From contig CALNWN010000002.1 in NCBI GenBank assembly GCA_940746715.1, positions 62,001 through 126,000 on the forward strand: a DNA stretch of 64,000 nt. The letters are read 5' to 3'. Of this stretch, positions 29,758 to 38,924 are shown one piece after another. The notes beneath the pieces are model-generated. The model searched no databases. It was not told where the DNA came from and saw only the letters and a list, made by a program, of their open reading frames with translations. The stretch is from an uncultured Paraburkholderia sp. (GTDB taxonomy: Bacteria; Pseudomonadota; Gammaproteobacteria; Burkholderiales; Burkholderiaceae). Within the stretch, counting starts at the first letter, position 1, and each line of letters opens with the position of its first letter. Made by a program: the position numbers and the translations under genes.

Positions 29758-30288
29758 TTGACGAATTCCGCCGACTCCTCTCCGCCTTCCGGGCAAGCCA
29801 TCGACCCGCAACTGCTCGAACTCGCGCAGCAGGTGTTCGATCTGGCGCGCCGCGGCGATGCCGCGATGCTCGCTGCCGTGATCGAAAAAGGCGCGCCGCC
29901 GAATCTACGCAACGAGAACGGCGACAGCCTTCTGATGCTCGCCAGCTACCACGGCCACGTGGACGCCGTGCGCACGCTGCTGGAACGCGGCGCCGATCCG
30001 GACCTGCGCAACAACAACGGCCAGACGCCGATTGCAGGCGCCGCGTTCAAAGGCTTCGAGGGCGTGGTCGAAACGCTGCTCGCGCATGGCGCGGATGTGG
30101 AAGGCGCGTCGCCCGACGAGCGCACCGCGCTGATGGTGGCCGCCATGTTCAACCGCACGGCCATCATGGACCTGCTGATTGCGCACGGCGCGAAGCCGGA
30201 CACGCGCGACGCTGCGGGCACGAGCGCACTCGACGTGGCCGGCCGAATGGGCGCCGCCGACGCGCAGGCAAAGCTGCGCAACGCCTAG
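29758..30288 (+). CDS. Ankyrin-repeat protein
   Basis: About 176 residues. TTG 29758 is preferred because AAGGAG lies nine bases upstream and the upstream in-frame ATG codons lack ribosome binding sites. Ankyrin units run from about residue 27: GDAAMLAAVIEKGAPPNLRN, GDSLLMLASYHGHVDAVRTL, GQTPIAGAAFKGFEGVVETL, ERTALMVAAMFNRTAIMDLL and AGTSALDVAGRMGAADAQAK. It should be a cytoplasmic protein-interaction module; no signal peptide is seen. Its TAG overlaps the ancestral stop of the convergent HAD gene within the palindrome CCTAGG. Intact. Confidence 0.88.
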   Translation: MTNSADSSPPSGQAIDPQLLELAQQVFDLARRGDAAMLAAVIEKGAPPNLRNENGDSLLMLASYHGHVDAVRTLLERGADPDLRNNNGQTPIAGAAFKGFEGVVETLLAHGADVEGASPDERTALMVAAMFNRTAIMDLLIAHGAKPDTRDAAGTSALDVAGRMGAADAQAKLRNA

Positions 30289-30988
30289 GGCTTGTCGGCC
30301 AGCAGCGCTTTGACGTGTCGAGTTGCGCGAGTTCGCCGATCCGCTCGATGCTGACGTCCGCGGGCGGATTGCCCAGTATCTCCTTCGGATCAAGCGCGTA
30401 ATGGCCCTGACCCGGGAATACCGTCGTCAGCCTGCCGCCCCAGGCTTTCTTCATGGCCGTGAGAATCCGGAGCTTGTCGTCGACCATCACATAGTGGCGC
30501 GCCGGGTAACATTCCATCACCTGGTCGAGCATCAGCTCCTTGCGAATGTAGATCAGCACCCGGCCCCCGACCTCTTCCCACAACCCCGAACGCGCGACCT
30601 TGCGCGGCTGGAACACGACGTCGCCGTCGGACAGAATCACCGTGGGTCCATACTGGCCGACGTGGCGCAATGCGTCGAGCGCGCCGGGATAGAGCCGGTT
30701 CGCAAACGGATAGTCGATCAGGAAAGGCGACATCAGCAACAGGCGCGTGTCCCGCGGATGCTCGGTGCGATAGCGCTGCAACGCGCCCAGGTAGTCCGCA
30801 TAGCCCAGCTCGCTGCGCAACTGCTCGAAAATTTCCCAGTAGCGCGTGCTGTTGTCGGTGCCGAACTCGCGCATCATGTGCGCGCGCAGATCCGACAGCA
30901 CATGATCGTTGTCGAGCAAGGTGTTGTCGCAATCGAACAGGAAGACGACGTCGTGCGGCGTGGTTCCGTTGGCTTCTGCGGCTGGCAT
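30164..30988 (-). CDS. HAD-family hydrolase with a frameshifted, extended C-terminus
   Basis: A haloacid-dehalogenase-type phosphohydrolase of unknown substrate. Motif I is FLFDCDNTLLDNDH (nucleophile Asp near residue 19), motif II TVILSDGD, and the later Lys/Asp region RKELMLDQV and HYVMVDDKLRILTAMKKAWG. The core is undamaged. Near 30310 one base is missing in an A-run, so after LAQLDTSK the frame continues 42 residues to 30164. In the adjacent frame ALLADKP would stop at TAG 30285-30287, sharing CCTAGG with the convergent ankyrin gene. Only about seven native residues are lost and a tail is gained, so activity could survive. Confidence 0.75.
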   Translation of the reverse strand: MPAAEANGTTPHDVVFLFDCDNTLLDNDHVLSDLRAHMMREFGTDNSTRYWEIFEQLRSELGYADYLGALQRYRTEHPRDTRLLLMSPFLIDYPFANRLYPGALDALRHVGQYGPTVILSDGDVVFQPRKVARSGLWEEVGGRVLIYIRKELMLDQVMECYPARHYVMVDDKLRILTAMKKAWGGRLTTVFPGQGHYALDPKEILGNPPADVSIERIGELAQLDTSKRCWPTSPRRCAALPARRRRPFGRPRRVRSCPQRRACPASRRAQSAGP

Positions 30989-31063
30989 GTCCGGCTCCCT
31001 GAATGGGCTGTGCTATGAGGCGGGGCGAGGCGATCGGCGCGGTTAGCTTGCGAACGATCAGCC

Positions 31064-32095
31064 CTAAGGGCTTTGGGGCGACTCAGCGGGCTTCTCGGCA
31101 TGACCGCCGAAGTCATGGCGCATGGCCGACAGCACGCGGTTCGCGAAGTCCGCTTCGCCGCGCGAACTGAAACGCGCGAACAGCGCCGCGCTCAGCACCG
31201 GCGCGGGAACGCCTTCGTCGATGGCCGCCGCCATGGTCCAGCGCCCTTCGCCCGAGTCGGATACGCGGCCTGCGTAGCGCGTAAGCTCGGCGTCGCCGGC
31301 GAGCGTGCCCGCGATCAGGTCCAGCAGCCACGAGCCGATCACGCTGCCGCGCCGCCAGACTTCGGCGATGTCGGCCAGATTGAGATCGTATTGATAGAAC
31401 TCGGGGCGGCGCAGCGGCGAAGTCTCGGCGTCCGCGTCGCGCGCGTGCCTGCCGGCGTCGGCGTGACGCAGAATGTTAAGGCCCTCGGCATACGCGGCCA
31501 TCAAGCCGTACTCGATGCCGTTATGGACCATCTTGACGAAGTGCCCGGCGCCGAGCGGCCCGCAATGCAGAAAGCCCTGCTCCGCCGTGCTGCTGCCCGC
31601 CGTGCGTCCTGGCGTGGCGGCCGCGGTGGCCGCGCCCGGCGCGAGCGTCGAAAAAATTGGCTCTAGCCGTTGCACCACTTCAGCCTCGCCGCCGATCATC
31701 AGGCAATAGCCGCGCTCGCGTCCCGCGACGCCGCCGCTCGTGCCGACATCCACGTAATGCAGCTTGCGTTCGGCCAGCTCGGCGCCGCGGCGAATGTCGT
31801 CGTGATAATAGGAATTGCCGCCGTCGATCACGATGTCGCCCGGCTCGAGCAGCGGCACGAGTTTTTCCAGCGTGCCGTCGACCACCGCGGCGGGCACCAT
31901 CAGCCAGACCGCACGCGGCTTGTCGAGTTTGGCGACGAGATCGTCCAGCGACGAGGCGCCCGCAACGCCCTCCTGCGCGAGCCGCTCCATGGCGGCGGGC
32001 TGCACGTCGTAGACAATGCACTGCTGACCGCCCTTCGTCAGACGCCGGACCATGTCGGCACCCATGCGTCCCAATCCAATCATGCCTAGCTGCAT
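31064..32095 (-). CDS. gnd: 6-phosphogluconate dehydrogenase (short, bacterial NAD-type)
   Basis: Oxidative decarboxylation of 6-phosphogluconate to ribulose 5-phosphate. 343 residues, the length of the short GntZ/YqeC-like class rather than the roughly 470-residue class. The Rossmann motif [19 protein letters not shown] is at the N-terminus; [16 protein letters not shown] and [20 protein letters not shown] form the substrate region; catalytic [15 protein letters not shown] follows, with the late [20 protein letters not shown]. Intact. A short insertion-like stretch ([15 protein letters not shown]) precedes FLHCGP. With xfp and ackA nearby it supports retained pentose-phosphate and phosphoketolase flux. 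Confidence 0.92.
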   Translation of the reverse strand: MQLGMIGLGRMGADMVRRLTKGGQQCIVYDVQPAAMERLAQEGVAGASSLDDLVAKLDKPRAVWLMVPAAVVDGTLEKLVPLLEPGDIVIDGGNSYYHDDIRRGAELAERKLHYVDVGTSGGVAGRERGYCLMIGGEAEVVQRLEPIFSTLAPGAATAAATPGRTAGSSTAEQGFLHCGPLGAGHFVKMVHNGIEYGLMAAYAEGLNILRHADAGRHARDADAETSPLRRPEFYQYDLNLADIAEVWRRGSVIGSWLLDLIAGTLAGDAELTRYAGRVSDSGEGRWTMAAAIDEGVPAPVLSAALFARFSSRGEADFANRVLSAMRHDFGGHAEKPAESPQSP

Positions 32096-32349
32096 TTCAC
32101 CGCTCCCGAAAGTGCCACGTGATGCTGCCTGGTTTCATTCAGATGCCGATGCCGCGTTAACTGCCGATCGCCGGGCGACGCGAGCCCGCCATGCGCCGTC
32201 TGCAAACGCGAGGGAAGCGCGCTCTGACAACCGCTCTGACAACGATACGCCTCTCTGGAGAGGTTGTACGCGAGGTAAAGTTCCGCTCGCCCGATCCGTT
32301 CAGCTCGCTGCAAGCTTGCGCCAGTCGCAGATCATGCGCCGCGGCTGGA

Positions 32350-32843
32350 TCAAAGCTCGCGCCCGCCACGCAGCGCGCGCCGCGCCTGAAGCCTGCCGTA
32401 TTGCGTGCTCGCAAAGCGCCGCACGGCTCGCCACATGAGCGGATAACGATAGCCCGGCACGGCAAACAGGACGAGCGCAGCCAGCGCGAGCAGGCCGCAA
32501 AAAAGAAACGTGCCGCGATAGCTGAACGCCTGCACCAGCAATCCCGACAACACACCCGACAGAATCGAGCCGACCCGCGCCGCATTGAAGAACAGCGCTG
32601 TGGCGCGCCCGGGCGCGTGCGGCATGAGGTCCTGCACATACGTCATGCCGAGGCACGAGGTCACGGCGACCACGAACGCGTTGAGAATCTGCATGGGAAT
32701 CAGCACGTGCACGTTGCCCGCGAGCGACATCCCCACGAAATACGCGGCGTGAACCGCGGCGCATGCCGCAAGCCAGTTCGGCTTATGCAGCTTCGACGAT
32801 TTCGCGCCGAGCGCGAGCATCATCGGAATCTCGGACAAGGCGC
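32350..32843 (-). pseudogene. C-terminal remnant of a Set-family MFS sugar-efflux transporter
   Basis: Only the last 165 or so residues of an MFS protein remain: ALSEIPMMLALGAKSSKLHK, AAYFVGMSLAGNVHVLIPMQ, VAVTSCLGMTYVQDLMPHAP, GRATALFFNAARVGSILSGV and GTFLFCGLLALAALVLFAVP. The EIPMM helix and the DLMP-GRA loop resemble SetA/SetB efflux transporters. Five or so membrane segments survive of twelve. The sequence upstream of ALSEIPM, at about 32843, switches directly into an FAD oxidoreductase on the other strand. The 5' half was evidently deleted together with the divergent promoter region. Non-functional. Confidence 0.75.
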
Positions 32844-32849
32844 CGCGTC

Positions 32850-33640
32850 GACGCAAGTGGCCATTCTAGGCAGCAGTTTCATCGGACTCGAAACCGCGGC
32901 CGCGCTACGCAAACGCGGCGTGCAGGTCACTATTATTTTGCCGGATAAAGTGCCTTTCGAAAAGCAGTTCGGCGAGCGTGTCGGCACCATGTTTCGCGAG
33001 CTGCACGAACGCAATGGCGTCAGGTTTCATCTGCAAGCCAGGGTCGCTTCGCTCGAAGGCGAAGAAGGCAACGTGCACGAGGTGATGCTGGAAAGCGGCG
33101 AGCATATTGCCGCTGACCTCGTCGTGCTGTTAGGCACAGGCGTTGCGCCCGCCACTGGCTTTGTCGAAGGGTTGCCGCTGCAGAAGGACGGCGGCGTGAT
33201 CGTGAATGCGGGCATGCAGGCCGCGCCGGGGCTTTACGCGGCAGGAGACATCGCGGTGTTTCCGCTGCGCGAAAACGAGGAGCCCGTGCGGATCGAACAT
33301 TGGCGCGTCGCGCAGCAACAGGCGCGCATTGCGGCTCAAAACATGTGCGGCGCGCGCAACCGCTACAACGCCATGCCTTTTTTCTGGACCTATCACTTCG
33401 GCAAGAACTTCGAGTACCTCGGCCATGCGAGCGAGTGGGACGAGCTTGTCGTCGACGGCGATCTCTAGCAGCACGATTTTTGCCGCGCTCTACATGAAGG
33501 ACGACAGCGTCGCCGCCGTGCTCGCGTGCAATCGCGAGGCTCAAACCGCGCATCTGATCGATGCAATGCGACGCGAGCCGCTCACGCGGGCGCAGGCATT
33601 GCGGATTGTCGGGCGCGACTCGTGCGACAGCGCTCATTGA
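32850..33640 (+). pseudogene. C-terminal half of an FAD/NAD-dependent ferredoxin-reductase-like protein, with a TAG and a frameshift
   Basis: The visible part begins at the NAD-binding Rossmann motif (QVAILGSSFIGLETAAALRK) and continues VTIILPDKVPFEKQFGERVG, LVVLLGTGVAPATGFVEGLP, GLYAAGDIAVFP and IEHWRVAQQQARIAAQNMCG. This resembles pyridine nucleotide-disulphide oxidoreductases paired with Rieske proteins. The N-terminal FAD-binding half is missing. TAG at 33466-33468 follows VVDGDL, then one extra T in a T-run near 33478 changes frame; AALYMKDDSVAAVLACNREA continues to TGA 33638-33640. Three independent lesions make it a clear pseudogene. It lies head to head with the truncated MFS gene. 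Confidence 0.82.
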
Positions 33641-33764
33641 AGCCCACCATGAATGACACCACTATCGTTCAACTCTACACGCCGATGTAAAAATCACCCC
33701 ATGTGGGCCGCGCGAATCGCGAGCCGCTTTGCGCATCACATCTGTTAGCTAAAGGAGAAGCGTC

Positions 33765-33940
33765 ATGCCAGAACCGAAGGAACAACACAACATCCGAATG
33801 CCGACAAGACCGAGAAGCAGATCGACAAGCAGGTTGAAGACACGTTTCCTGCAAGCGACCCGCCTTCCACCGGCGGCACCACGAAAATCGTGACCGACGA
33901 CGAAGACAGTGGTTCCGAAGGCGAGGCCACTGGAAAATAG
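33765..33940 (+). pseudogene. Small acidic hypothetical protein, one frameshift
   Basis: ATG 33765 follows AAAGGAGAAG. It reads MPEPKEQHN; then near 33793 the frame shifts and PNADKTEKQIDKQVEDTFPA, SDPPSTGGTTKIVTDDEDSG and EATGK follow to TAG 33938-33940. The DTFPASDPPS motif is, from memory, common in short stress-type proteins of Burkholderia and other Proteobacteria, with unknown function. A strong terminator begins 19 bases downstream, supporting a real monocistronic gene. Confidence 0.6.
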
Positions 33941-33958
33941 CCGTCGCTGTCCACTCAC

Positions 33959-33992
33959 AAAACGCCCGGACCGCGCAAGCGCCGGGCGTTTT
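33959..33992 (+). terminator. Rho-independent terminator
   Basis: An inverted repeat AACGCCCGG ... CCGGGCGTT with a 14-base loop, flanked by A-rich and TTTT sequence. It ends the small acidic gene and, being near-symmetrical, may also serve the convergent AI-2E gene, which stops 22 bases to the right. Confidence 0.75.
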
Positions 33993-34013
33993 ACCGTGCA
34001 CTTGTTGCTAGCG

Positions 34014-35673
34014 TTAAGCGCTTGCCACGGCCAACGGCTCAGCGTTCGTTCCCGTGCAGCACATATGGCAGGCGGCGAGCATCTCCTGCAGCGAGGTCAC
34101 GTAGCACTCGGCGCCCATTGCGTTTTGCAGATCGACGCTCCACTTCTCCAGATCTTCCGGCGCCCAAAGTCCGACGATAATCGACACTTTCGGCAAGCGC
34201 GCGCGGATGCGCCGGACCATATAGCGCAAATGCGAAGGAATGCCGTCGATCTGCAAGTAGACGAGGCAGACAATCGCGACATCGTCGGCGTCCATCTGAT
34301 CGATCGATGCACGCGAGGCTGCTTCGTGTGGTACCGCGCGCCGTGAAGCCATGTTTGCCGAGCAACTGCAGCACAATGGTCGTGGCGAGCGGATCCAGTG
34401 GGCCGCGGCCCGGTATGCACAGCACGCGTTGATTTGCGGCGCGCGGCATCGGCTGAGGTATATCTAGCGCGCCTCCCGGCGGGTTCAGACGCAGGCTCGG
34501 GCGCTTCTTCATCGGCTTTCTGCGCGCCATCTTCCGCTCGCTCCTCGGCCTCGCCGCGCGGAAGCTGGCTGGCGAACACCATGTGCGTGAGCGGTGCTGC
34601 AGGCGGTGTATTGCGCCACGGCGCCACGGGCCCGACGTCCGCGTTTGTGTCTTCCCCAGACGGCAGCGGCGGCTCGTCCGCATAACTGTCCAGGCCATCG
34701 ACGAGGTCGTTCGTGGTGGACTCGATGCGCGCAAGCTGCGCAATGGACCAGACGGCAATGTCCCAGCCGGGACTGACTGCGGCGGCCAGCGCGGTAGCGA
34801 GCGCGCCTGCGATCCAGATACCGACATAAGGCACGAGGCGCAGCAAGGCCGCGAGTATGCCCCACAGAATCGGACTCGGCACGCCGATGAAAAACAGCCC
34901 TGCGCCGATCGCGACCCCGAGCCCCGCATTCAGGCCCAGTTGCGAAACGAAGTAGCGGCTCAGGCGCCGCCGCGGCCTCGTCCATCACCATCGTCGTGCG
35001 GTGCAGATCGCGCGAGCCGAAGAGACGGATTGCGCGGTCGCGCAGATCGTCGCGTTGCAGCAGGATCACCACCATCACGACGAAGACGATGAACGCGGTC
35101 TCGAGCGGACTGATGGCCGGCGACAACACCCGGCGCGCGACTTCCAGCGGCGTCGGCACCGGCTCGCGCACTTCGACGGGCACGGCGGCAGGCGCGCGGC
35201 CATCCGCCGAAGATGCATCGTGCCGCGGCTCCGGTTGCGACGGTTCGACCGTGGCACGTTGCAGCGCCTGGCCCGCGGCTTTCGCAAAGCGGTCCAGTGC
35301 CGACGGTCAGCGTATGCGCCGCTTCCATCTTGCGCTCGATCGTCGCCTGATAACGCGGCATGCCTGCGGCGAGCTCGGTCAACTGCATCGTGATCACTGC
35401 GCCGAGCACGCCGATTACCGAGACTGACATCACCACCGCCGCGAACACTGACGCAACGTGGCCGAGCTTCAGGCGGCCCAGCGATTTCACGAGCGGCGCG
35501 ACGAGAAAGCTCAGCAGAATCGCGAGCGTCATCGGAATCAGCACGGCGCGCGCGAAATACAGGCACGCGACTAAACCGGCACCGACAGCCAGCGCAATCA
35601 GCGCGTCGAGACCGAACGCGGCAGGCGGCGCGTCGATGCGGGTGGGCGGCGTGGCGCGCAGCGAGTCCTTCAT
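34014..35673 (-). pseudogene. AI-2E (PerM/TqsA-like) family transporter with a large internal deletion and several frameshifts
   Basis: The N-terminus (ALAVGAGLVACLYFARAVLI; IPMTLAILLSFLVAPLVKSL) is a typical AI-2E family membrane region. Frames change near 35303 and 34965, yet the next blocks are recognisable: SPLETAFIVFVVMVVILLQR, DLRDRAIRLFGSRDLHRTTM, YFVSQLGLNAGLGVAIGAGL and LRLVPYVGIWIAGALATALA. After SPGWDIAVWSIA, near 34740, the sequence jumps to QLARIESTTNDLVDGLDSYA, so the last membrane segments and part of the cytoplasmic region are missing. A C-terminal alpha/beta domain follows after more frame changes (VLCIPGRGPLDPLATTIVLQ; VAIVCLVYLQIDGIPSHLRY; VSIIVGLWAPEDLEKWSVDL). Substrate unknown; definitely non-functional. 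Confidence 0.78.
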
Positions 35674-35725
35674 TGCGCTACGTGCAGCTCGTCGCTATTT
35701 ATTGTGGCGCTCCCTGTCATGCTCT

Positions 35726-35905
35726 TTATTTTTTGGGCTCCTCTGCAATCGGCCCGCTTTCCACGGGCGGGGCTTCCTTTTCGATTTCGCTGCGGGCCTG
35801 CTCCCAGTACTCATCGGGTGTACCCTTGGGCTCGGGCGCGTGCTCCCACAGGTAGTAAGCCCGCGTGCGAATCTGGTCTTCCTGGGAGGTCTGCGCCTGT
35901 TCCAT
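35726..35905 (-). CDS. DUF2934 small protein
   Basis: 59 residues from ATG 35905: MEQAQTSQEDQIRTRAYYLW, then EHAPEPKGTPDEYWEQARSE and an acidic, Pro/Lys tail. The RTRAYYLWE...DEYWEQA core is the DUF2934 signature. Function unknown. An in-frame ATG at 35943 would add 13 residues. Intact. Confidence 0.75.
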   Translation of the reverse strand: MEQAQTSQEDQIRTRAYYLWEHAPEPKGTPDEYWEQARSEIEKEAPPVESGPIAEEPKK

Positions 35906-36009
35906 TTGATCACCTACGCTTAAAGGTCTCGCGGATGCCGGCATGGCGAAGCCGCGCGCACGTGATGAATGCGCGTGGCCATCGTCAGGAGAGCAAGCCA
36001 TATTCCCGC

Positions 36010-38224
36010 TCAGGGGACAGGCGGTGCGTCGCTTTCCTCGGAGGTGAGCTGCTCTTCGAGTTTTTCGAACACGCGTTGGGTCGCGCGGCTCGGCGCTTCA
36101 AGCGCGAACAGCAGCAGCGAACGCGCGGTGACCTGATACTCGTCGCCGGCGCTGAACTGCGGCAACTCCGCGCGCACCGGCATGTTGGTGTCGAGCAGAC
36201 AGGTCCAGCGGTCGCCCTCGGGCACGTCGGGCAACCTGAAAGACGACATCGTGATGCGCGTTCAGCACGAGGAGCAGCGTCGCGTCGGACGCGGGACGGC
36301 GGATGCCGCTTGCCTGCGCGCGGCCGTCGATCACGAGCCCGAAGCAGCGCATCAGCGGATCGGCCCATTGCTCGGGCGTGAGGTCGGTGCCGTCCGGCGA
36401 GAGCCAGCGCGCGTCGGTCACGTCGAGCGCTTCGTTGTACTCGCCTGTGAGAAAGCGGCTGCGGCGCAGCACCGGCAAGCGGTGGCGCAGCGTCGTCAGC
36501 TTTCTGACGAACTCGGTGAGCGCGCGGCCGTCGTCGTCGATACCGTCCCAATCCACCCAGCTGATCTCATTGTCCTGGCAATACGCATTGTTGTTGCCCT
36601 TCTGCGTGCGGCTGAATTCGTCGCCCGCGAGGATCATCGGCGTGCCTTGCGAAAGCAGCAAGGTCGCGAGCAGATTGCGTTTCTGACGCTCGCGTTGCTG
36701 CCGGATCTCCGGGTCGCCGGTTGGACCTTCGACACCCATATTCCACGATCTGTTGTCCGAGTGGCCGTCGTTGTTGTCCTCGCCGTTCGCTTCGTTGTGC
36801 TTGTCGTTGTACGAAACGAGATCGTTCAGCGTGAAGCCGTCGTGCGCGGCGATAAAGTTCACGCTCGCCCACGGACGCCGGCCGCGATGATTGAACTTGT
36901 CGCCCGATCCGGTCAGGCGCGTCGCGAGGTCCGCGACCATGCCCTCGTCGCCCTTCCAGTACGCGCGCACGGTGTCGCGAAAGCGGTCGTTCCATTCGGC
37001 CCAGCCGGGCGGAAAGCCGCCCACCTGATAGCCGCCCGGGCCGCAATCCCACGGCTCCGCGACGAGCCGCACGCTGGAGAGCACCGGGTCCTGCCGGCAA
37101 CTGTCGAGAAAGCCGCCGCCCTCGTCAAGCCGTGCGGCTCGCGGCCGAGGATGGTCGCGAGGTCGAAGCGGAAACCGTCGACCTTCATTTCCGTCACTCC
37201 AGTAGCGCAAGCTGTCGGTCACCATCTGCAGCACGCGCGGATGAGAGAGATTGAGCGTATTGCCCGTGCCTGTATCGTTGATGTAATAGCGCGGCTCGTC
37301 GGGCATCAGCCGATAGTACGACGCATTGTCGATGCCCTTGAAAGAGAGCGTCGGGCCGCGCTCGTTTCCCTCGGCGGTGTGGTTGTACACCACGTCGAGA
37401 ATGACTTCGAGATTAGCGTTGTGAAAGGCGTCCACCATGCCCTTGAATTCACCCACGGACTCCGTCGACGAAGCAAAGAAGCGCGGGTCGGCCGCAAAAA
37501 AGCCGATGGTGTTGTAGCCCCAGTAGTTAGTCAGGCCTTTATCGAGCAGATAGCTGTCGTTCACAAACGTCTGGATCGGCATCAACTCGACGGAAGTCAC
37601 GCCGAGGCTTTTGATGTATTCGATCACCGCTTTCTGTCCGAGCCCCGCGAAGGTGCCGCGCAGCTTCTCCGGTACTTGCGGATGACGCTTCGTAAAGCCG
37701 CGCACGTGCGTCTCGTAGAAAATTACGCGGTCCCACGGCAGCGGATTGCGCTCCGGGTGACTCCATGAAAACGTCGCGTCCACGACCTTGCACTTCGGTA
37801 CGAAGGGTGCGCTGCCGCACTCGTCGAAAGAAAGGTCTGCCTCTTCCGAATCGAGCGTGTAGCCGAAAATTTCCGGCGCCCATTTCAGTTCGCCGATATG
37901 CGCCTTGGCGTAGGGGTCGAGCAGCAGTTTTTTCGGATTGAAGCGACGGCCCTTCTCCAGCTCGTACGGACCATGCACGCGATATCCATACACCGCGCCG
38001 GGTTTCAGGTTCGGCACGAACACGTGCCAGACCTCGTCGGTATATTCCGGCAGTTCGATGCGCTCGATTTCATTTTGCCCCGTTTCGTCGAAGAGACAAA
38101 GCTCGACTTTGGTTGCGTGCGCCGAGAACAGCGCGAAGTTCACGCCGCTTCCGTTCCATGTCGCGCCGAGCGGAAAAGGCGTGCCTTCCGCGATGCGCGA
38201 CGAGTAGTGGGTCGGAGATGACAT
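36010..38224 (-). pseudogene. glgX: Glycogen debranching enzyme GlgX with three frameshifts
   Basis: GlgX hydrolyses alpha-1,6 branches of phosphorylase-limit glycogen. ATG 38224 opens a CBM48 domain (GTPFPLGATWNGSGVNFALF) and a GH13 barrel: NPLPWDRVIFYETHVRGFTK, LMPIQTFVNDSYLLDKGLTN, VILDVVYNHTAEGNERGPTL and VNFIAAHDGFTLNDLVSYND. Near 37199 one extra base, and near 37133 one missing base, garble about 22 residues. The correct VDGFRFDLATILGREPHG, which contains the catalytic nucleophile Asp, lies in the other frame. A third shift near 36250 moves the end (FRLPDVPEGDRWTCLLDTNM) to another frame, stopping at TGA 36010. The product would lack the nucleophile. glgA, elsewhere in the window, is also broken. 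Confidence 0.88.
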
Positions 38225-38422
38225 AGAGGTCCCTGTGAGGAGGATGGGCGCTCGCGCGCCTTTTTAGTGTAGGCGATATGAATATGAGGCTCGCTCGTGT
38301 AGCAATGGGCGGGCCCGGCGTCCGCTAGACAGCCACGGGCGCGGCATGAAATTTGCGTCCACGCGTTTGAAAGCTGGCTCCAAGCGCCGCGACCGGCGCC
38401 ACACATAACAAGGAGAAACATC

Positions 38423-38824
38423 ATGCGAAGCATGCAACCTCAAACGCTGCTTGCAGCGGCGCTCGTCGCGGGTACCCTCGCGCCTTACGGTAGCGCCTGT
38501 GCGCAAGGCGCTCCGCAGTCCATCACGGAAAAGCGCACGGACGTCGTGCAGCTCGCGAGCGGCTATCGTGCCTCGAAGCTCACGGGCGCCGACGTGTTCA
38601 ACAAGAACAAGGACACCATCGGAACGGTCGACGATCTAATCGTCTCGCCGGGCAGCGACCGCAGTACTTACGCGATCCTGTCGGTGGGCGGATTTCTCGG
38701 CATGGGCAAGCATCTCGTTGCGGTGCCGTTCAACGATCTGCACATCACCAACCGTCGCGTCGTTTTGCCGGAGGCGACCAAAAAGTCATTGGAAGCGCTG
38801 CCAGAATTCAAGTACGCCGATTGA
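38423..38824 (+). CDS. Exported PRC-barrel domain protein
   Basis: 133 residues. A signal peptide (LLAAALVAGTLAPYGSACA) ends near residue 27. The PRC-barrel follows: YRASKLTGADVFNKNKDTIG, TVDDLIVSPGSDRSTYAILS, VGGFLGMGKHLVAVPFNDLH. ATG 38423 is preceded by AAGGAGAAACATC. PRC-barrel proteins of this kind are periplasmic and often stress-associated; the ligand is unknown. Intact. Confidence 0.85.
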   Translation: MRSMQPQTLLAAALVAGTLAPYGSACAQGAPQSITEKRTDVVQLASGYRASKLTGADVFNKNKDTIGTVDDLIVSPGSDRSTYAILSVGGFLGMGKHLVAVPFNDLHITNRRVVLPEATKKSLEALPEFKYAD

Positions 38825-38843
38825 AGGCGATCTCGCTGGATGA

Positions 38844-38875
38844 GCGGCGCGCGAGCGCAATGCTTTGCGCGCCGC
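38844..38875. terminator. Possible terminator hairpin between convergent genes
   Basis: A nine-base stem GCGGCGCGC / GCGCGCCGC with a 14-base loop sits 20 bases after the PRC-barrel stop and 50 bases before the paoC stop. There is no T-run, so it may be a weak or factor-dependent terminator, or chance in GC-rich DNA. Confidence 0.3.
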
Positions 38876-38924
38876 GAAGCAGCTTGAGCGCAACGGCGCC
38901 GCGAGCCGGCGCGCTCGGCGCGGC

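Noticed and set aside
32191..32849. Long N-terminal extension of the FAD reductase frame.
   Set aside because: It is antisense to the MFS remnant; the reductase sequence proper starts only at the deletion junction.
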